A stretch of 64,000 nucleotides of DNA, taken from Mesorhizobium sp. B2-7-1. GTDB lineage: Bacteria; Pseudomonadota; Alphaproteobacteria; Rhizobiales; Rhizobiaceae. The stretch covers positions 23,846 to 87,845 of the forward strand of contig NZ_VFUA01000016.1 in the NCBI RefSeq assembly GCF_006440735.1, read 5' to 3'. How positions within the stretch are numbered: position 1 is the stretch's first letter; each line of letters opens with the position of its first letter. Both the position numbers and the translations under genes were made by a program. Below the pieces are notes generated by a model. It worked only from the letters and a program-made list of their open reading frames with translations. It had not been told where the DNA came from and ran no database searches. Positions 26,857 to 33,742 of this stretch are shown one piece after another.

Positions 26857-27075
26857 GTGATCAAATATCATCCTGTACGACTGAACGAACTCATCGATCA
26901 CTATATGGAAACGCGTTCCACGAAACGCTCGCCGGTATCGGTCGCCGCAGCCACCAAGGCCCTGATGACCGTCATGCCGGATTGCTCGGTCGAAGGCCCG
27001 CAATTGAGCAACATGATTGCAAGGTCGGCCGTCAGGCACGGCCATGCCGTCAGCTTCGACCTGAAATGCCTCTGA
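26857..27075 (+). CDS. Small hypothetical protein (72 aa), GTG start
   Basis: GGGAGG lies seven bases before a GTG start. The soluble product contains LNELIDHYMETRSTKRSP and a C-terminal half ending in HGHAVSFDL; the last part looks like a small alpha/beta unit. Nothing else in the region explains it, and it faces the response regulator gene tail to tail. Family not recognised. Confidence 0.6.
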   Translation: MIKYHPVRLNELIDHYMETRSTKRSPVSVAAATKALMTVMPDCSVEGPQLSNMIARSAVRHGHAVSFDLKCL

Positions 27076-27102
27076 CAGACAGACAGCCAGGAAATCCTTC
27101 AC

Positions 27103-27483
27103 TCATGTGAAGGCGCCGACAAGAGCTGACGCGTCCAGGGGGTGGCGCGCTAGCTCGTTCGTATCGTAGGGTTTTTCAAAGATGGCGATGCCGGCGAAGC
27201 GCGTCGGGATCGTCTTCGCACCGTAGCCTGTGGCAAAGACGAACGGAATGTTGTGCATCACCAGTTCATCGGCCACCGCAAAGTCGGCACCGGCCTCGAC
27301 ATAGATATCGACCACGGCGGCTTCGATGCCCGCTTCGACGATAGTCTGCAAGGCCGATGTCCTGTTCCCCACCGGCCCTACGGCCGTAAGCCCAAGCGCC
27401 GTCAGCGCTTGCGTGATATCATTCGCCAGAAAGTACTCGTCTTCCACGATCAGAACACGAGCGCCCGCGACCTTCTCGTCCAT
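27103..27483 (-). CDS. Single-domain response regulator
   Basis: The 126-residue protein is a stand-alone receiver domain: acidic pocket VLIVEDEYF, phospho-acceptor Asp in AAVVDIYVEAG, Thr in FATGYG and Lys in FEKPY. There is no output domain. Such receivers commonly pair with HWE kinases in rhizobia; one is encoded 850 bases away. The ATG at 27483 gives a compact receiver; the frame reaches 27507. Confidence 0.85.
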   Translation of the reverse strand: MDEKVAGARVLIVEDEYFLANDITQALTALGLTAVGPVGNRTSALQTIVEAGIEAAVVDIYVEAGADFAVADELVMHNIPFVFATGYGAKTIPTRFAGIAIFEKPYDTNELARHPLDASALVGAFT

Positions 27484-27591
27484 GGCATGCCTCGCGAAGG
27501 CTGCCATTCGAAGCGTCCCGCAACGGGCGACATTAACATAGGTAAGGTTGCGGCCGGACCTTTGTGTGTATCACCGGGCAAGAGGACAAGG

Positions 27592-28335
27592 ATGAGGCGA
27601 CCTCTGATTCGCAAGCTCGAGAAATTCACGCGGCTTTCGCAAGCCGACAAGAACATGCTTGCCAAGATCGGAGGCCAGCGCGTTCGCCGCTTCAGCGCGC
27701 GCGAGGACATCATCCATGAAGGCGAGAAGCCGGAGTACATCAACCTGATCAACGAAGGCTGGGCCTGCCGCTATAAGACACTGGAAGACGGCCGCCGACA
27801 GATCATTGCGTTCTTCCTGCCCGGCGATCTTTGCGATCTCAACGTGTTCATCCTGAAAGAGATGGATCATTCGATCGGCGCCGTCACGCCGGTGGTGATC
27901 TCGGAGATATCGCGCACGGCCTTCGACGAGATGATGATGGGCCATCCACGCATCACCCAGGCACTGTGGTGGGAATCGCTTGTGGCGGCCGCCATCCAGC
28001 GCGAATGGACCGTCAATCTCGGTCAGCGCGATGCGTTGGAGCGGATGGCGCATCTGTTGTGCGAATTGTTCATCCGACTCGAGGCCGCCGGCTGCACCAG
28101 CGATTCCAGTTGCGAGTTTCCGCTGACGCAAACCGAACTCGGCGACACGCTCGGCATGTCCACCGTCCACGTAAACCGCACATTGCAGGAATTGCGCGCC
28201 TCGAACCTCATTGTGCTGAAGGACCGGACATTGACCATTCCGAACCTGAAGGCCCTGCAGAGCGTCGCGCTATTCAATGCCAATTATCTGCACCTAGACC
28301 ATGAAGGCACGCATCTCGACGCCAATGAGGAGTAA
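27592..28335 (+). CDS. Crp/Fnr-family transcription regulator
   Basis: The 247-residue protein has an N-terminal cyclic-nucleotide-binding-fold sensor domain and a C-terminal Crp-type helix-turn-helix (LTQTELGDTLGMSTVHVNRTLQEL, about residues 183-206). The effector-binding segment (RRQIIAFFLPGDL) resembles the FixK/NnrR-like group without the Cys residues of Fnr, so the signal is unknown. Its TAA overlaps the ATG of the downstream HWE kinase (TAATG), so the two are translationally coupled. The frame extends to 27253, but AGAGGACAAGG marks 27592 as the start. Confidence 0.88.
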   Translation: MRRPLIRKLEKFTRLSQADKNMLAKIGGQRVRRFSAREDIIHEGEKPEYINLINEGWACRYKTLEDGRRQIIAFFLPGDLCDLNVFILKEMDHSIGAVTPVVISEISRTAFDEMMMGHPRITQALWWESLVAAAIQREWTVNLGQRDALERMAHLLCELFIRLEAAGCTSDSSCEFPLTQTELGDTLGMSTVHVNRTLQELRASNLIVLKDRTLTIPNLKALQSVALFNANYLHLDHEGTHLDANEE

Positions 28336-29393
28336 TGTCCAAGAGCCCTCCCAATGAAAGCCTGGAACGCCGCCTGCGCGAGGTAGAGGCGGCGCTTCGC
28401 CACCGCGCAAGCGCCGAGACCCGATTGCGCGAGAGCGAGGAGGGCCTGCGCGACTTCGGTGACGCTGCATCGGACGTGCTGTGGGTCCGCAATGCCCGGA
28501 CGCTGCAATGGGAATATCTGACGGCGGCCTTCGACTCGATTTACGGGATGAGCCGCGAAAAGGCGTTGGCCGGCGACAATTTCACCACCTGGCTGGAGCT
28601 GATCGTGCCGGAAGATCGCGAGCATGTGCAGGCCGCGATCGAGCGCATACGCAAGGGCGAGCGCGCAACCTTCGAATATCGCATCTGCCGGCCGCTGGAT
28701 GGCGAGATACGCTGGCTGCGCGACGCCGATTTCCCCATGCTGGACGACGCAGGCAAGGTCGCTCATATCGGGGGGATCGGCCAGGACATTACGGACCTGA
28801 AGCGTCAGCTGGCGAGGTTCGCCGAGTTGCAGCATCACACGCGCAACACGCTTGCGGTGATCCGCTCCATCGTGCGCCACACGATGGAAAAGAGCGACAG
28901 CCTAGAAGAAGCCGCCGCGCATCTGGAAGGACGCATCAATGCCTTTGCTCGCGTGCAGGCGGCGGTCACGCGCCACCCGTCGCTCGACATCAATCTGGCG
29001 TCAATCGTGGCGGAGGAGTTGCGCGCCGCCGGTGGCCGCGAAGGCGATAATCTGACCATCAACGGCCCTGCCCTGCCGCTGACCCCCAAGGCGGCCGAGA
29101 CGTTCGGGCTAGTCGTCCACGAGCTTGCTACAAACGCTTTGAAATACGGAGCGCTTTCCGGCCGCGCCGGCCGCATCGAGATCGAGTGGCGCCTAGGAGA
29201 CGATACGCTCCACTTCATCTGGGCCGAGCACGGCGTGCCCGATTTGCAGCCGGTCGAGCACCACGGCTTTGGTTTCGAGGTGCTGGAGCGGACTTTGCCC
29301 TACGAACTTGGGGCAATCGTGGATCTGCAGACCGCCCCAAGTGGTCTAAGCTTCACCGCTGCCATACCGCTTTGGGCCATTATCAACCGCTAG
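28335..29393 (+). CDS. PAS-domain HWE-family sensor histidine kinase
   Basis: The 352-residue soluble kinase has a short coiled coil (residues 8-40), a PAS/PAC domain (about 40-155), an HWE dimerisation box with the likely catalytic His at about 167 (LQHHTRNTLAVIRS), and an ATPase domain with the N box VVHELATNALKYGALS and the WAE motif of the family. HWE kinases feed PhyR and single-domain receivers in rhizobial stress signalling. It is coupled to the Crp/Fnr gene upstream. There is no membrane segment, so the signal is probably cytoplasmic. Confidence 0.9.
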   Translation: MSKSPPNESLERRLREVEAALRHRASAETRLRESEEGLRDFGDAASDVLWVRNARTLQWEYLTAAFDSIYGMSREKALAGDNFTTWLELIVPEDREHVQAAIERIRKGERATFEYRICRPLDGEIRWLRDADFPMLDDAGKVAHIGGIGQDITDLKRQLARFAELQHHTRNTLAVIRSIVRHTMEKSDSLEEAAAHLEGRINAFARVQAAVTRHPSLDINLASIVAEELRAAGGREGDNLTINGPALPLTPKAAETFGLVVHELATNALKYGALSGRAGRIEIEWRLGDDTLHFIWAEHGVPDLQPVEHHGFGFEVLERTLPYELGAIVDLQTAPSGLSFTAAIPLWAIINR

Positions 29394-29448
29394 CATAGCA
29401 AAGGCTCGCGCAACATATAGCTTCGCTCGGAGGCGCCCTTAAGAAAGT

Positions 29449-30366
29449 TCAGCCGGCTCGCGAAAAGCGGGCCTCGTCCTCGTCCCTTTGCCTGCCGCCA
29501 AGCGCCGCCGCAACCGCCGCGATGAAGGCGCCGATCACCAGCGACAAAGCTCCGACCAGTGCAGTTGTAGCACTTACCTTGCGCGCCTTGTCGGCGGCCG
29601 CCTTGGCTTTGTTCTTGGCATCATCGATCCGCGCCAAGACTTCGTCGACCCGCTTCTGTGCGTCGGCTTGTGGAAGGCTCGTCCGCGACGCCACGAGACG
29701 AACGAGATAGGCCTTGTCGTCCGCGCTCATTTCGCCGTTCGCCGCACTGATTGTCAGTATACGCGTCGCCTGCCCAGCCGCATCGGCATTGTTCTGAGAC
29801 GTACCAGCTGCGGGCGGTGTTGCAGCGGATGCGTCGGTCGGCCGGAACAATGAGTCGACGAAGTAGCCAGACAAGTCATTGGCGGATGGCGATGGCGCCG
29901 ATGAGGCCTGCGCAGTTGCACCGGCGGCGGCGCCGCTCAGCAAGGCCGTCGTGGCCTTAGCGCCCGTCCCGACGATTCCGGAGATGGCCGAACCAAGGAC
30001 AGTGGCCACCAGCAGGGTGGCCAAGGCCCAGGCCAGGAAGCCATGCGCAGTATCGCGGAAATACACCTCATCGGTATGGACGTTGACCCATTTGGTGCGA
30101 AGCCGCCCGGCAATGTAGCCGCCAAGCGCGGATGACAGCCACTGAACGATGACAAGCCAGATGGCCGTCGAGACCGCAAATGTCGTCAGCGAGGCACTCC
30201 CCCATGGCGACATCATCGTCAGGCCAAGGCCTGAACCGACGAGCATGAGGATGACGGTCAAAGTGGCCGCCGCGAAGGCGCCCGCCACGATAGGCCCCCA
30301 GCTGACGGCGGAAGTCGTTGTTTCGATTGCCGCGGGTTCGCCGACTGCGGAAAAAGCGTTCGTCAT
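29449..30366 (-). CDS. Membrane protein with large periplasmic or loop insert (305 aa)
   Basis: Three N-terminal membrane helices (about residues 24-50, 58-88 and 108-132) are followed by a 120-residue Ala/Ser/Thr-rich loop, a charged coiled region (DAQKRVDEVLARIDDAKNKA) and a final helix (about 270-292). Similar proteins occur in many Rhizobiales and are sometimes annotated as PhnA-like, without evidence. TTAGGAG precedes the ATG. It follows the 25-residue gene by 10 bases and shares its promoter. Confidence 0.7.
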   Translation of the reverse strand: MTNAFSAVGEPAAIETTTSAVSWGPIVAGAFAAATLTVILMLVGSGLGLTMMSPWGSASLTTFAVSTAIWLVIVQWLSSALGGYIAGRLRTKWVNVHTDEVYFRDTAHGFLAWALATLLVATVLGSAISGIVGTGAKATTALLSGAAAGATAQASSAPSPSANDLSGYFVDSLFRPTDASAATPPAAGTSQNNADAAGQATRILTISAANGEMSADDKAYLVRLVASRTSLPQADAQKRVDEVLARIDDAKNKAKAAADKARKVSATTALVGALSLVIGAFIAAVAAALGGRQRDEDEARFSRAG

Positions 30367-30376
30367 TTGCCCGCTC

Positions 30377-30454
30377 CTAACGCGCGAAAAGCATCAAAAG
30401 AATAATGATCGGTATCGGAACGCCAAGCAGCCAGAGCAGAATACCTCGTCCCAT
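30377..30454 (-). CDS. Tiny membrane peptide (25 aa)
   Basis: The peptide is almost entirely one hydrophobic helix (LLWLLGVPIPIIILLMLF) with a single Arg at each end. GGAGGAAAG sits right before the ATG, an excellent ribosome site. A stress-type promoter lies at 30493-30519 and the next gene begins 10 bases later. Similar peptides may be unannotated in related genomes. Confidence 0.55.
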   Translation of the reverse strand: MGRGILLWLLGVPIPIIILLMLFAR

Positions 30455-30492
30455 TTCTTTCCTCCTGCGGACAGGGTTGAGAATGCCTGTAG

Positions 30493-30519
30493 CTAATTCC
30501 CGGATTTCGCTTTCGTTCC
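30493..30519 (-). promoter_or_regulatory. EcfG/RpoE2-type promoter variant, GGAAC-N16-AATTAG
   Basis: GGAAC (30515-30519) and AATTAG (30493-30498) on the minus strand. The ATTAG form of the second box is shared with the sites before the sigma factor gene and the YciF-like gene. Confidence 0.55.
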
Positions 30520-30637
30520 GTTCGCTGAGTTGGCTTAGGCGTGTCTTTGAATTCAACGGAGAGCTCGGGCGCCAACGGACGGCGTGGCAATAGACCCAGA
30601 AGCGTCTGTTCCACAAAAACGTTATGCGTTCTTGCAC

Positions 30638-31213
30638 TTAACGCCGGCTGGAGGGCGAACTGGAAAGCACCGGGATATTGGGCGCGGTGTCCACGGCGGT
30701 GGCTGAAGAAGTCTCACCCAAATCTTCAATCAATGACAGGCGGGCTCGGTTCAATCGACTTTTGATCGTGCCGATAGCGCAACCGCAGATGCTCGCTGTT
30801 TCCTCATAACTCACGCCCATGATGGCGATCAGCACCAAGACCTCGCGCTGTTGAGGTGGCAATTTGCCGATAGCAGCGTGAACCTCCTGACTACGGATAT
30901 GCCATTCCTGGTCGCCATAGCTGATTGAATGGGCTGATGCGCAATCGATCGCTCCTGGCGCCTCGCGCATATAGACCTTGTGCTTTGTATAGAACGTGTT
31001 GCGCATGATCGTGAACAGCCACGACTTCATCCGCGTTCCGGGTTCGAACTGATCGATATGCGCTATGCCCTTGAGCAGAGTTTCCTGCACGAGATCGTCC
31101 GCGTCGGTCTTGTCTCTACAGAAGGTGCGCGCAAAAGCTCTCAAGGCCGGGATCAGATCGACGATCGTCGCCTCCCTTTGGAGGGCTGACGAGCCGGAAT
31201 TCATCGTCCGCAA
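30638..31213 (-). CDS. EcfG-like ECF sigma factor
   Basis: The protein of about 190 residues has sigma region 2 (LIPALRAFARTFCRDKTDADDLVQETLLKG, helix 2 with the FTIMRN motif near residue 68) and region 4 (LPPQQREVLVLIAIMGVSYEETA). The sequence is of the EcfG/RpoE2 type that controls the general stress response. It may start at the TTG at 31213, which has GGAGG at ideal spacing, or at the ATG at 31204. A stress-type promoter (31254-31280) lies upstream, suggesting autoregulation. No PhyR gene is in the window; a NepR-like small protein lies 330 bases upstream on the same strand. Confidence 0.85.
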   Translation of the reverse strand: MRTMNSGSSALQREATIVDLIPALRAFARTFCRDKTDADDLVQETLLKGIAHIDQFEPGTRMKSWLFTIMRNTFYTKHKVYMREAPGAIDCASAHSISYGDQEWHIRSQEVHAAIGKLPPQQREVLVLIAIMGVSYEETASICGCAIGTIKSRLNRARLSLIEDLGETSSATAVDTAPNIPVLSSSPSSRR

Positions 31214-31253
31214 AAACGCCTCCTGGAGGATAGCTTGGATTGGATGACCAAAG

Positions 31254-31280
31254 CTAATGCGCCGCGAACAGGTAGGTTCC
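31254..31280 (-). promoter_or_regulatory. EcfG/RpoE2-type promoter for the sigma factor gene, GGAAC-N16-CATTAG
   Basis: Minus strand GGAAC (31276-31280) and CATTAG (31254-31259) lie 41-50 bases before the two candidate starts of the ECF gene, so the sigma factor probably drives its own gene. Confidence 0.55.
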
Positions 31281-31337
31281 TGTTACAGCTTCAATAGACG
31301 TCCAGCCGTCGTCAAAGATTTCGAGCGCTGTCATTTT

Positions 31338-31532
31338 TTAGCGATCGATCTTCGCTTTGGGAGGCAGGATCACGCCGCTCGCCAGCACGTGCCGAGGCAT
31401 AGTGCCGCCGCTACGCATCCATTCCAGTGTGAGCTCGGCAAGCAGTTTTCCTGCAGCATCGAACTCAAGCTTTGACACTAAAGACCCATCACCGCCAGAC
31501 AGGATCTGACACGGCTGCCGCTGCGGCCGCAT
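31338..31532 (-). CDS. Small hypothetical protein (64 aa)
   Basis: The soluble product has a central helix-like region (SLVSKLEFDAAGKLLAELTLEW) and a basic tail. It starts 11 bases after the NepR-like gene ends, on the same strand, so the two are probably co-transcribed from the promoter at 31772-31798. The ribosome site is weak. Family not recognised. Confidence 0.4.
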   Translation of the reverse strand: MRPQRQPCQILSGGDGSLVSKLEFDAAGKLLAELTLEWMRSGGTMPRHVLASGVILPPKAKIDR

Positions 31533-31542
31533 TGGGGCTCTT

Positions 31543-31722
31543 TCAGTGTAGCTTGCCGTTGGCTTTTTTGGCCGCCATCCGAGCAGCTGTTTCCAATTCC
31601 CGCGCCAACTCAAAAAGCCGGTCGGGGGCAGGTTCGTCTGCGACGATCTCAAACGCAGCAAGCAGTTCTTCGTCGAGCGTTGAACGCTTTGGAGCCGCTG
31701 TTTGGGTCTCGATCGGGATCAT
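31543..31722 (-). CDS. NepR-like small protein (putative anti-sigma factor)
   Basis: The 59-residue product contains LDEELLAAFEIVADEPAPDRLFELARELE. NepR anti-sigma factors share a core with a Pro-x-Pro-Asp-Arg motif and amphipathic helices on either side, so I read this as NepR-like by pattern only. Starts at 31722 and 31749 are both possible; the predicted transcript start (about 31765) rules out the longest frame at 31782. It lies in the same neighbourhood and orientation as the EcfG-like sigma gene, as nepR genes often do. Confidence 0.5.
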   Translation of the reverse strand: MIPIETQTAAPKRSTLDEELLAAFEIVADEPAPDRLFELARELETAARMAAKKANGKLH

Positions 31723-31771
31723 GTTGTATCGACGCACGGGCCTGCCCATAACATATGTTAACACACCCGGC

Positions 31772-31798
31772 GCAACCGGCAATCAAAGCAAAAGTTCC
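31772..31798 (-). promoter_or_regulatory. EcfG/RpoE2-type promoter, GGAAC-N16-GGTTGC
   Basis: Minus strand GGAAC (31794-31798) and GGTTGC (31772-31777) precede the NepR-like gene. Confidence 0.55.
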
Positions 31799-31843
31799 CT
31801 TCCTGCATTCCTCGGAGGGTTGGGAGACGCAGCCAGCCGGCCT

Positions 31844-32350
31844 TCATTCCGCCGCCATGGCATTGACTCTACGCTCGGCAATTTCCGAGAGCTTGTCGTC
31901 GGCCGCTTTCTCTTCCTTGAGGTTTTCGGCCAGGACAGCGGCGCAGTCGTCTCGCCCGAGTTGCTTGGCCCACGCTATCAGCGTTCCATATCTAGTCATT
32001 TCATAGTGCTCGACGGCTTGAGCCGACGCGATCAACGCAGCGTCGAGGACTTCCTTGTCGTCGACATCGGCGCTGACATCGTCAGCCTCCTCGAGAATGC
32101 CGTCGATCGCAGGGCAATCGATCGCTTTAATCTTCTGGCCGTGCATCTCGAAGACCTCTTCGACCCGCGCGACATGGCCTTCCGTTTCGCGAAGATGCTT
32201 CTCGAACCCAGCCTTCAAATTGCCGTCTGAAGCCTTCTCGATCATCTTTGGCAGCGCCTTTAGAATCTGCTGCTCCGCGTAATAGATGTCCTGGAGTGCG
32301 TGAACGAATAGGTCGTCCAACGTCTTGATGTCTTTCGAGAAAAAACCCAT
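31844..32350 (-). CDS. YciE/YciF-family ferritin-like stress protein (DUF892)
   Basis: The 168-residue protein has the DUF892 four-helix pattern: FVHALQDIYYAEQQILKALPKM near the start, HLRETEGHVARVEEVFE with paired Glu and His residues, and EHYEMTRYGTLIAWA plus a C-terminal Lys/Glu helix. The Glu/His pairs could form a di-iron site as in ferritin-like proteins. Expression under stress is known for family members. The start at 32350 has a purine-rich stretch (GGAAGGCGAG) before it; the frame extends far upstream without support. Confidence 0.88.
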   Translation of the reverse strand: MGFFSKDIKTLDDLFVHALQDIYYAEQQILKALPKMIEKASDGNLKAGFEKHLRETEGHVARVEEVFEMHGQKIKAIDCPAIDGILEEADDVSADVDDKEVLDAALIASAQAVEHYEMTRYGTLIAWAKQLGRDDCAAVLAENLKEEKAADDKLSEIAERRVNAMAAE

Positions 32351-32417
32351 GGTGCTCGCCTTCCGCTTGTCCTCGCAATTGCTGAACTTCCGGGCTGCAA
32401 GGAGCCAGGAAGCGGCT

Positions 32418-32444
32418 CTAATCGCGGGACAGCCTGAATGTTCC
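32418..32444 (-). promoter_or_regulatory. EcfG/RpoE2-type promoter for the YciF-like gene, GGAAC-N16-GATTAG
   Basis: Minus strand GGAAC (32440-32444) and GATTAG (32418-32423) lie 68 bases before the ATG at 32350. Confidence 0.55.
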
Positions 32445-32577
32445 TCACCTCCAGACGGCGCGAGCGCTGACAAATCCCGTATTCTTCCTTGTGATCTTGC
32501 CAAGTTGGATGATTGCGAGGGCGTATTTTCGGTCGGAGTCGCCAACTGGGACTGCATCGGGACCGAAGCAGTCCCGA

Positions 32578-33597
32578 TCAGACTTGATAAAATTCCCGAT
32601 ACCATTCCACGAAACGCCGGACGCCGATCTCAATCGGAATTCTCGGCCTGAAGCCGGTCGCTTGCTCAAGTGAGCTGACATCGGCGCAGGTCGCAGGCAC
32701 GTCACCGGGCTGGAGCGGCATGCCGTTGCGTTTCGCCTTTTTGCCCAGCGCGTCTTCGAGCAGTTCGATCAAATGGTTCAGCTCAACCGGCGAGCTGCCG
32801 CCGATGTTGTGGATCCTGAAGGGCGCATTACTCGTCGCCGGGTCAGGGGTCGCGCTGTTCCAGTCCCTATTGGGTGTCGCAGGCAGCTGCATGACGCGGA
32901 CTACCCCCTCGATGATGTCGTCGATATAGGTGAAATCACGCTGCATGTTGCCATGGTTGAAGACATCGATAGGCTCGCCCGCGAGTATGGCCTTGGTGAA
33001 GATGAATAAGGCCATATCCGGTCGGCCCCATGGCCCATAGACGGTGAAGAACCGCAATCCCGTCGTCGGCAGTCCGAGCAGATGGCTGTAGGCATGCGCC
33101 ATCAGCTCGTTGGCCTTCTTGCTGGCGGCATAGAGGCTGAGCGGGTGATCGGCGGAATCGTGCACGGAGAACGGCATTCGCGTGCTGCCGCCGTAGATCG
33201 AGCTCGAGGACGCATAGACCAGGTGGCCGACTGAGGCGCGGCGGCATCCTTCCAGGACATTGAGGAATCCGCTCAAATTGCTTTCGCCGTAGGCGTAGGG
33301 GTTGGTAAGCGAATGACGGACGCCGGCCTGGGCTGCGAGATTGACGACGATTTCCGGATCGACCGACGCAAAGAATACCGAGACGCGCTCACGATCGGCG
33401 AGTTCGACATGCTCGAACCGGAAATGCGGAAATTCCTCCAACCGATCGAGTCGGGCTCGCTTGAGGCTCACGTCGTAGTATTCATTCATGGAATCGAGAC
33501 CGGCAACTTGCCAACCGTCGGAAAGCAGTCTCCGGCATAGATGAAAACCGATGAAACCGGCTGCCCCGGTGACAAGAACAGGCCTGTTTGGCGTCAC
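32578..33597 (-). CDS. UDP-glucuronate 4-epimerase-like NAD-dependent epimerase
   Basis: The 339-residue short-chain dehydrogenase has GAAGFIGFHL at the N-terminus, the catalytic YAASKKANE pair near residues 150-158, and the sequence RHSLTNPYAYGESNLSGFLN typical of UDP-glucuronate epimerases (LpsL/CapI). It would convert UDP-glucuronate to UDP-galacturonate for a surface polysaccharide. It marks the left edge of the polysaccharide/biosynthesis region and is divergent from the five-gene operon. Confidence 0.85.
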   Translation of the reverse strand: MTPNRPVLVTGAAGFIGFHLCRRLLSDGWQVAGLDSMNEYYDVSLKRARLDRLEEFPHFRFEHVELADRERVSVFFASVDPEIVVNLAAQAGVRHSLTNPYAYGESNLSGFLNVLEGCRRASVGHLVYASSSSIYGGSTRMPFSVHDSADHPLSLYAASKKANELMAHAYSHLLGLPTTGLRFFTVYGPWGRPDMALFIFTKAILAGEPIDVFNHGNMQRDFTYIDDIIEGVVRVMQLPATPNRDWNSATPDPATSNAPFRIHNIGGSSPVELNHLIELLEDALGKKAKRNGMPLQPGDVPATCADVSSLEQATGFRPRIPIEIGVRRFVEWYREFYQV

Positions 33598-33742
33598 GAC
33601 GTGTCCCTAACGTTAGCTGTGACCAGATTCACACCATTTCCACCCTCGCCTCCCTTTATCCTCGGAAGCATCATCAGAATGATCGATGAAACGTCTCTTG
33701 GGCGGAGCCATAACCGAACTTCATCTTTAGCTCAGGCAAGCC

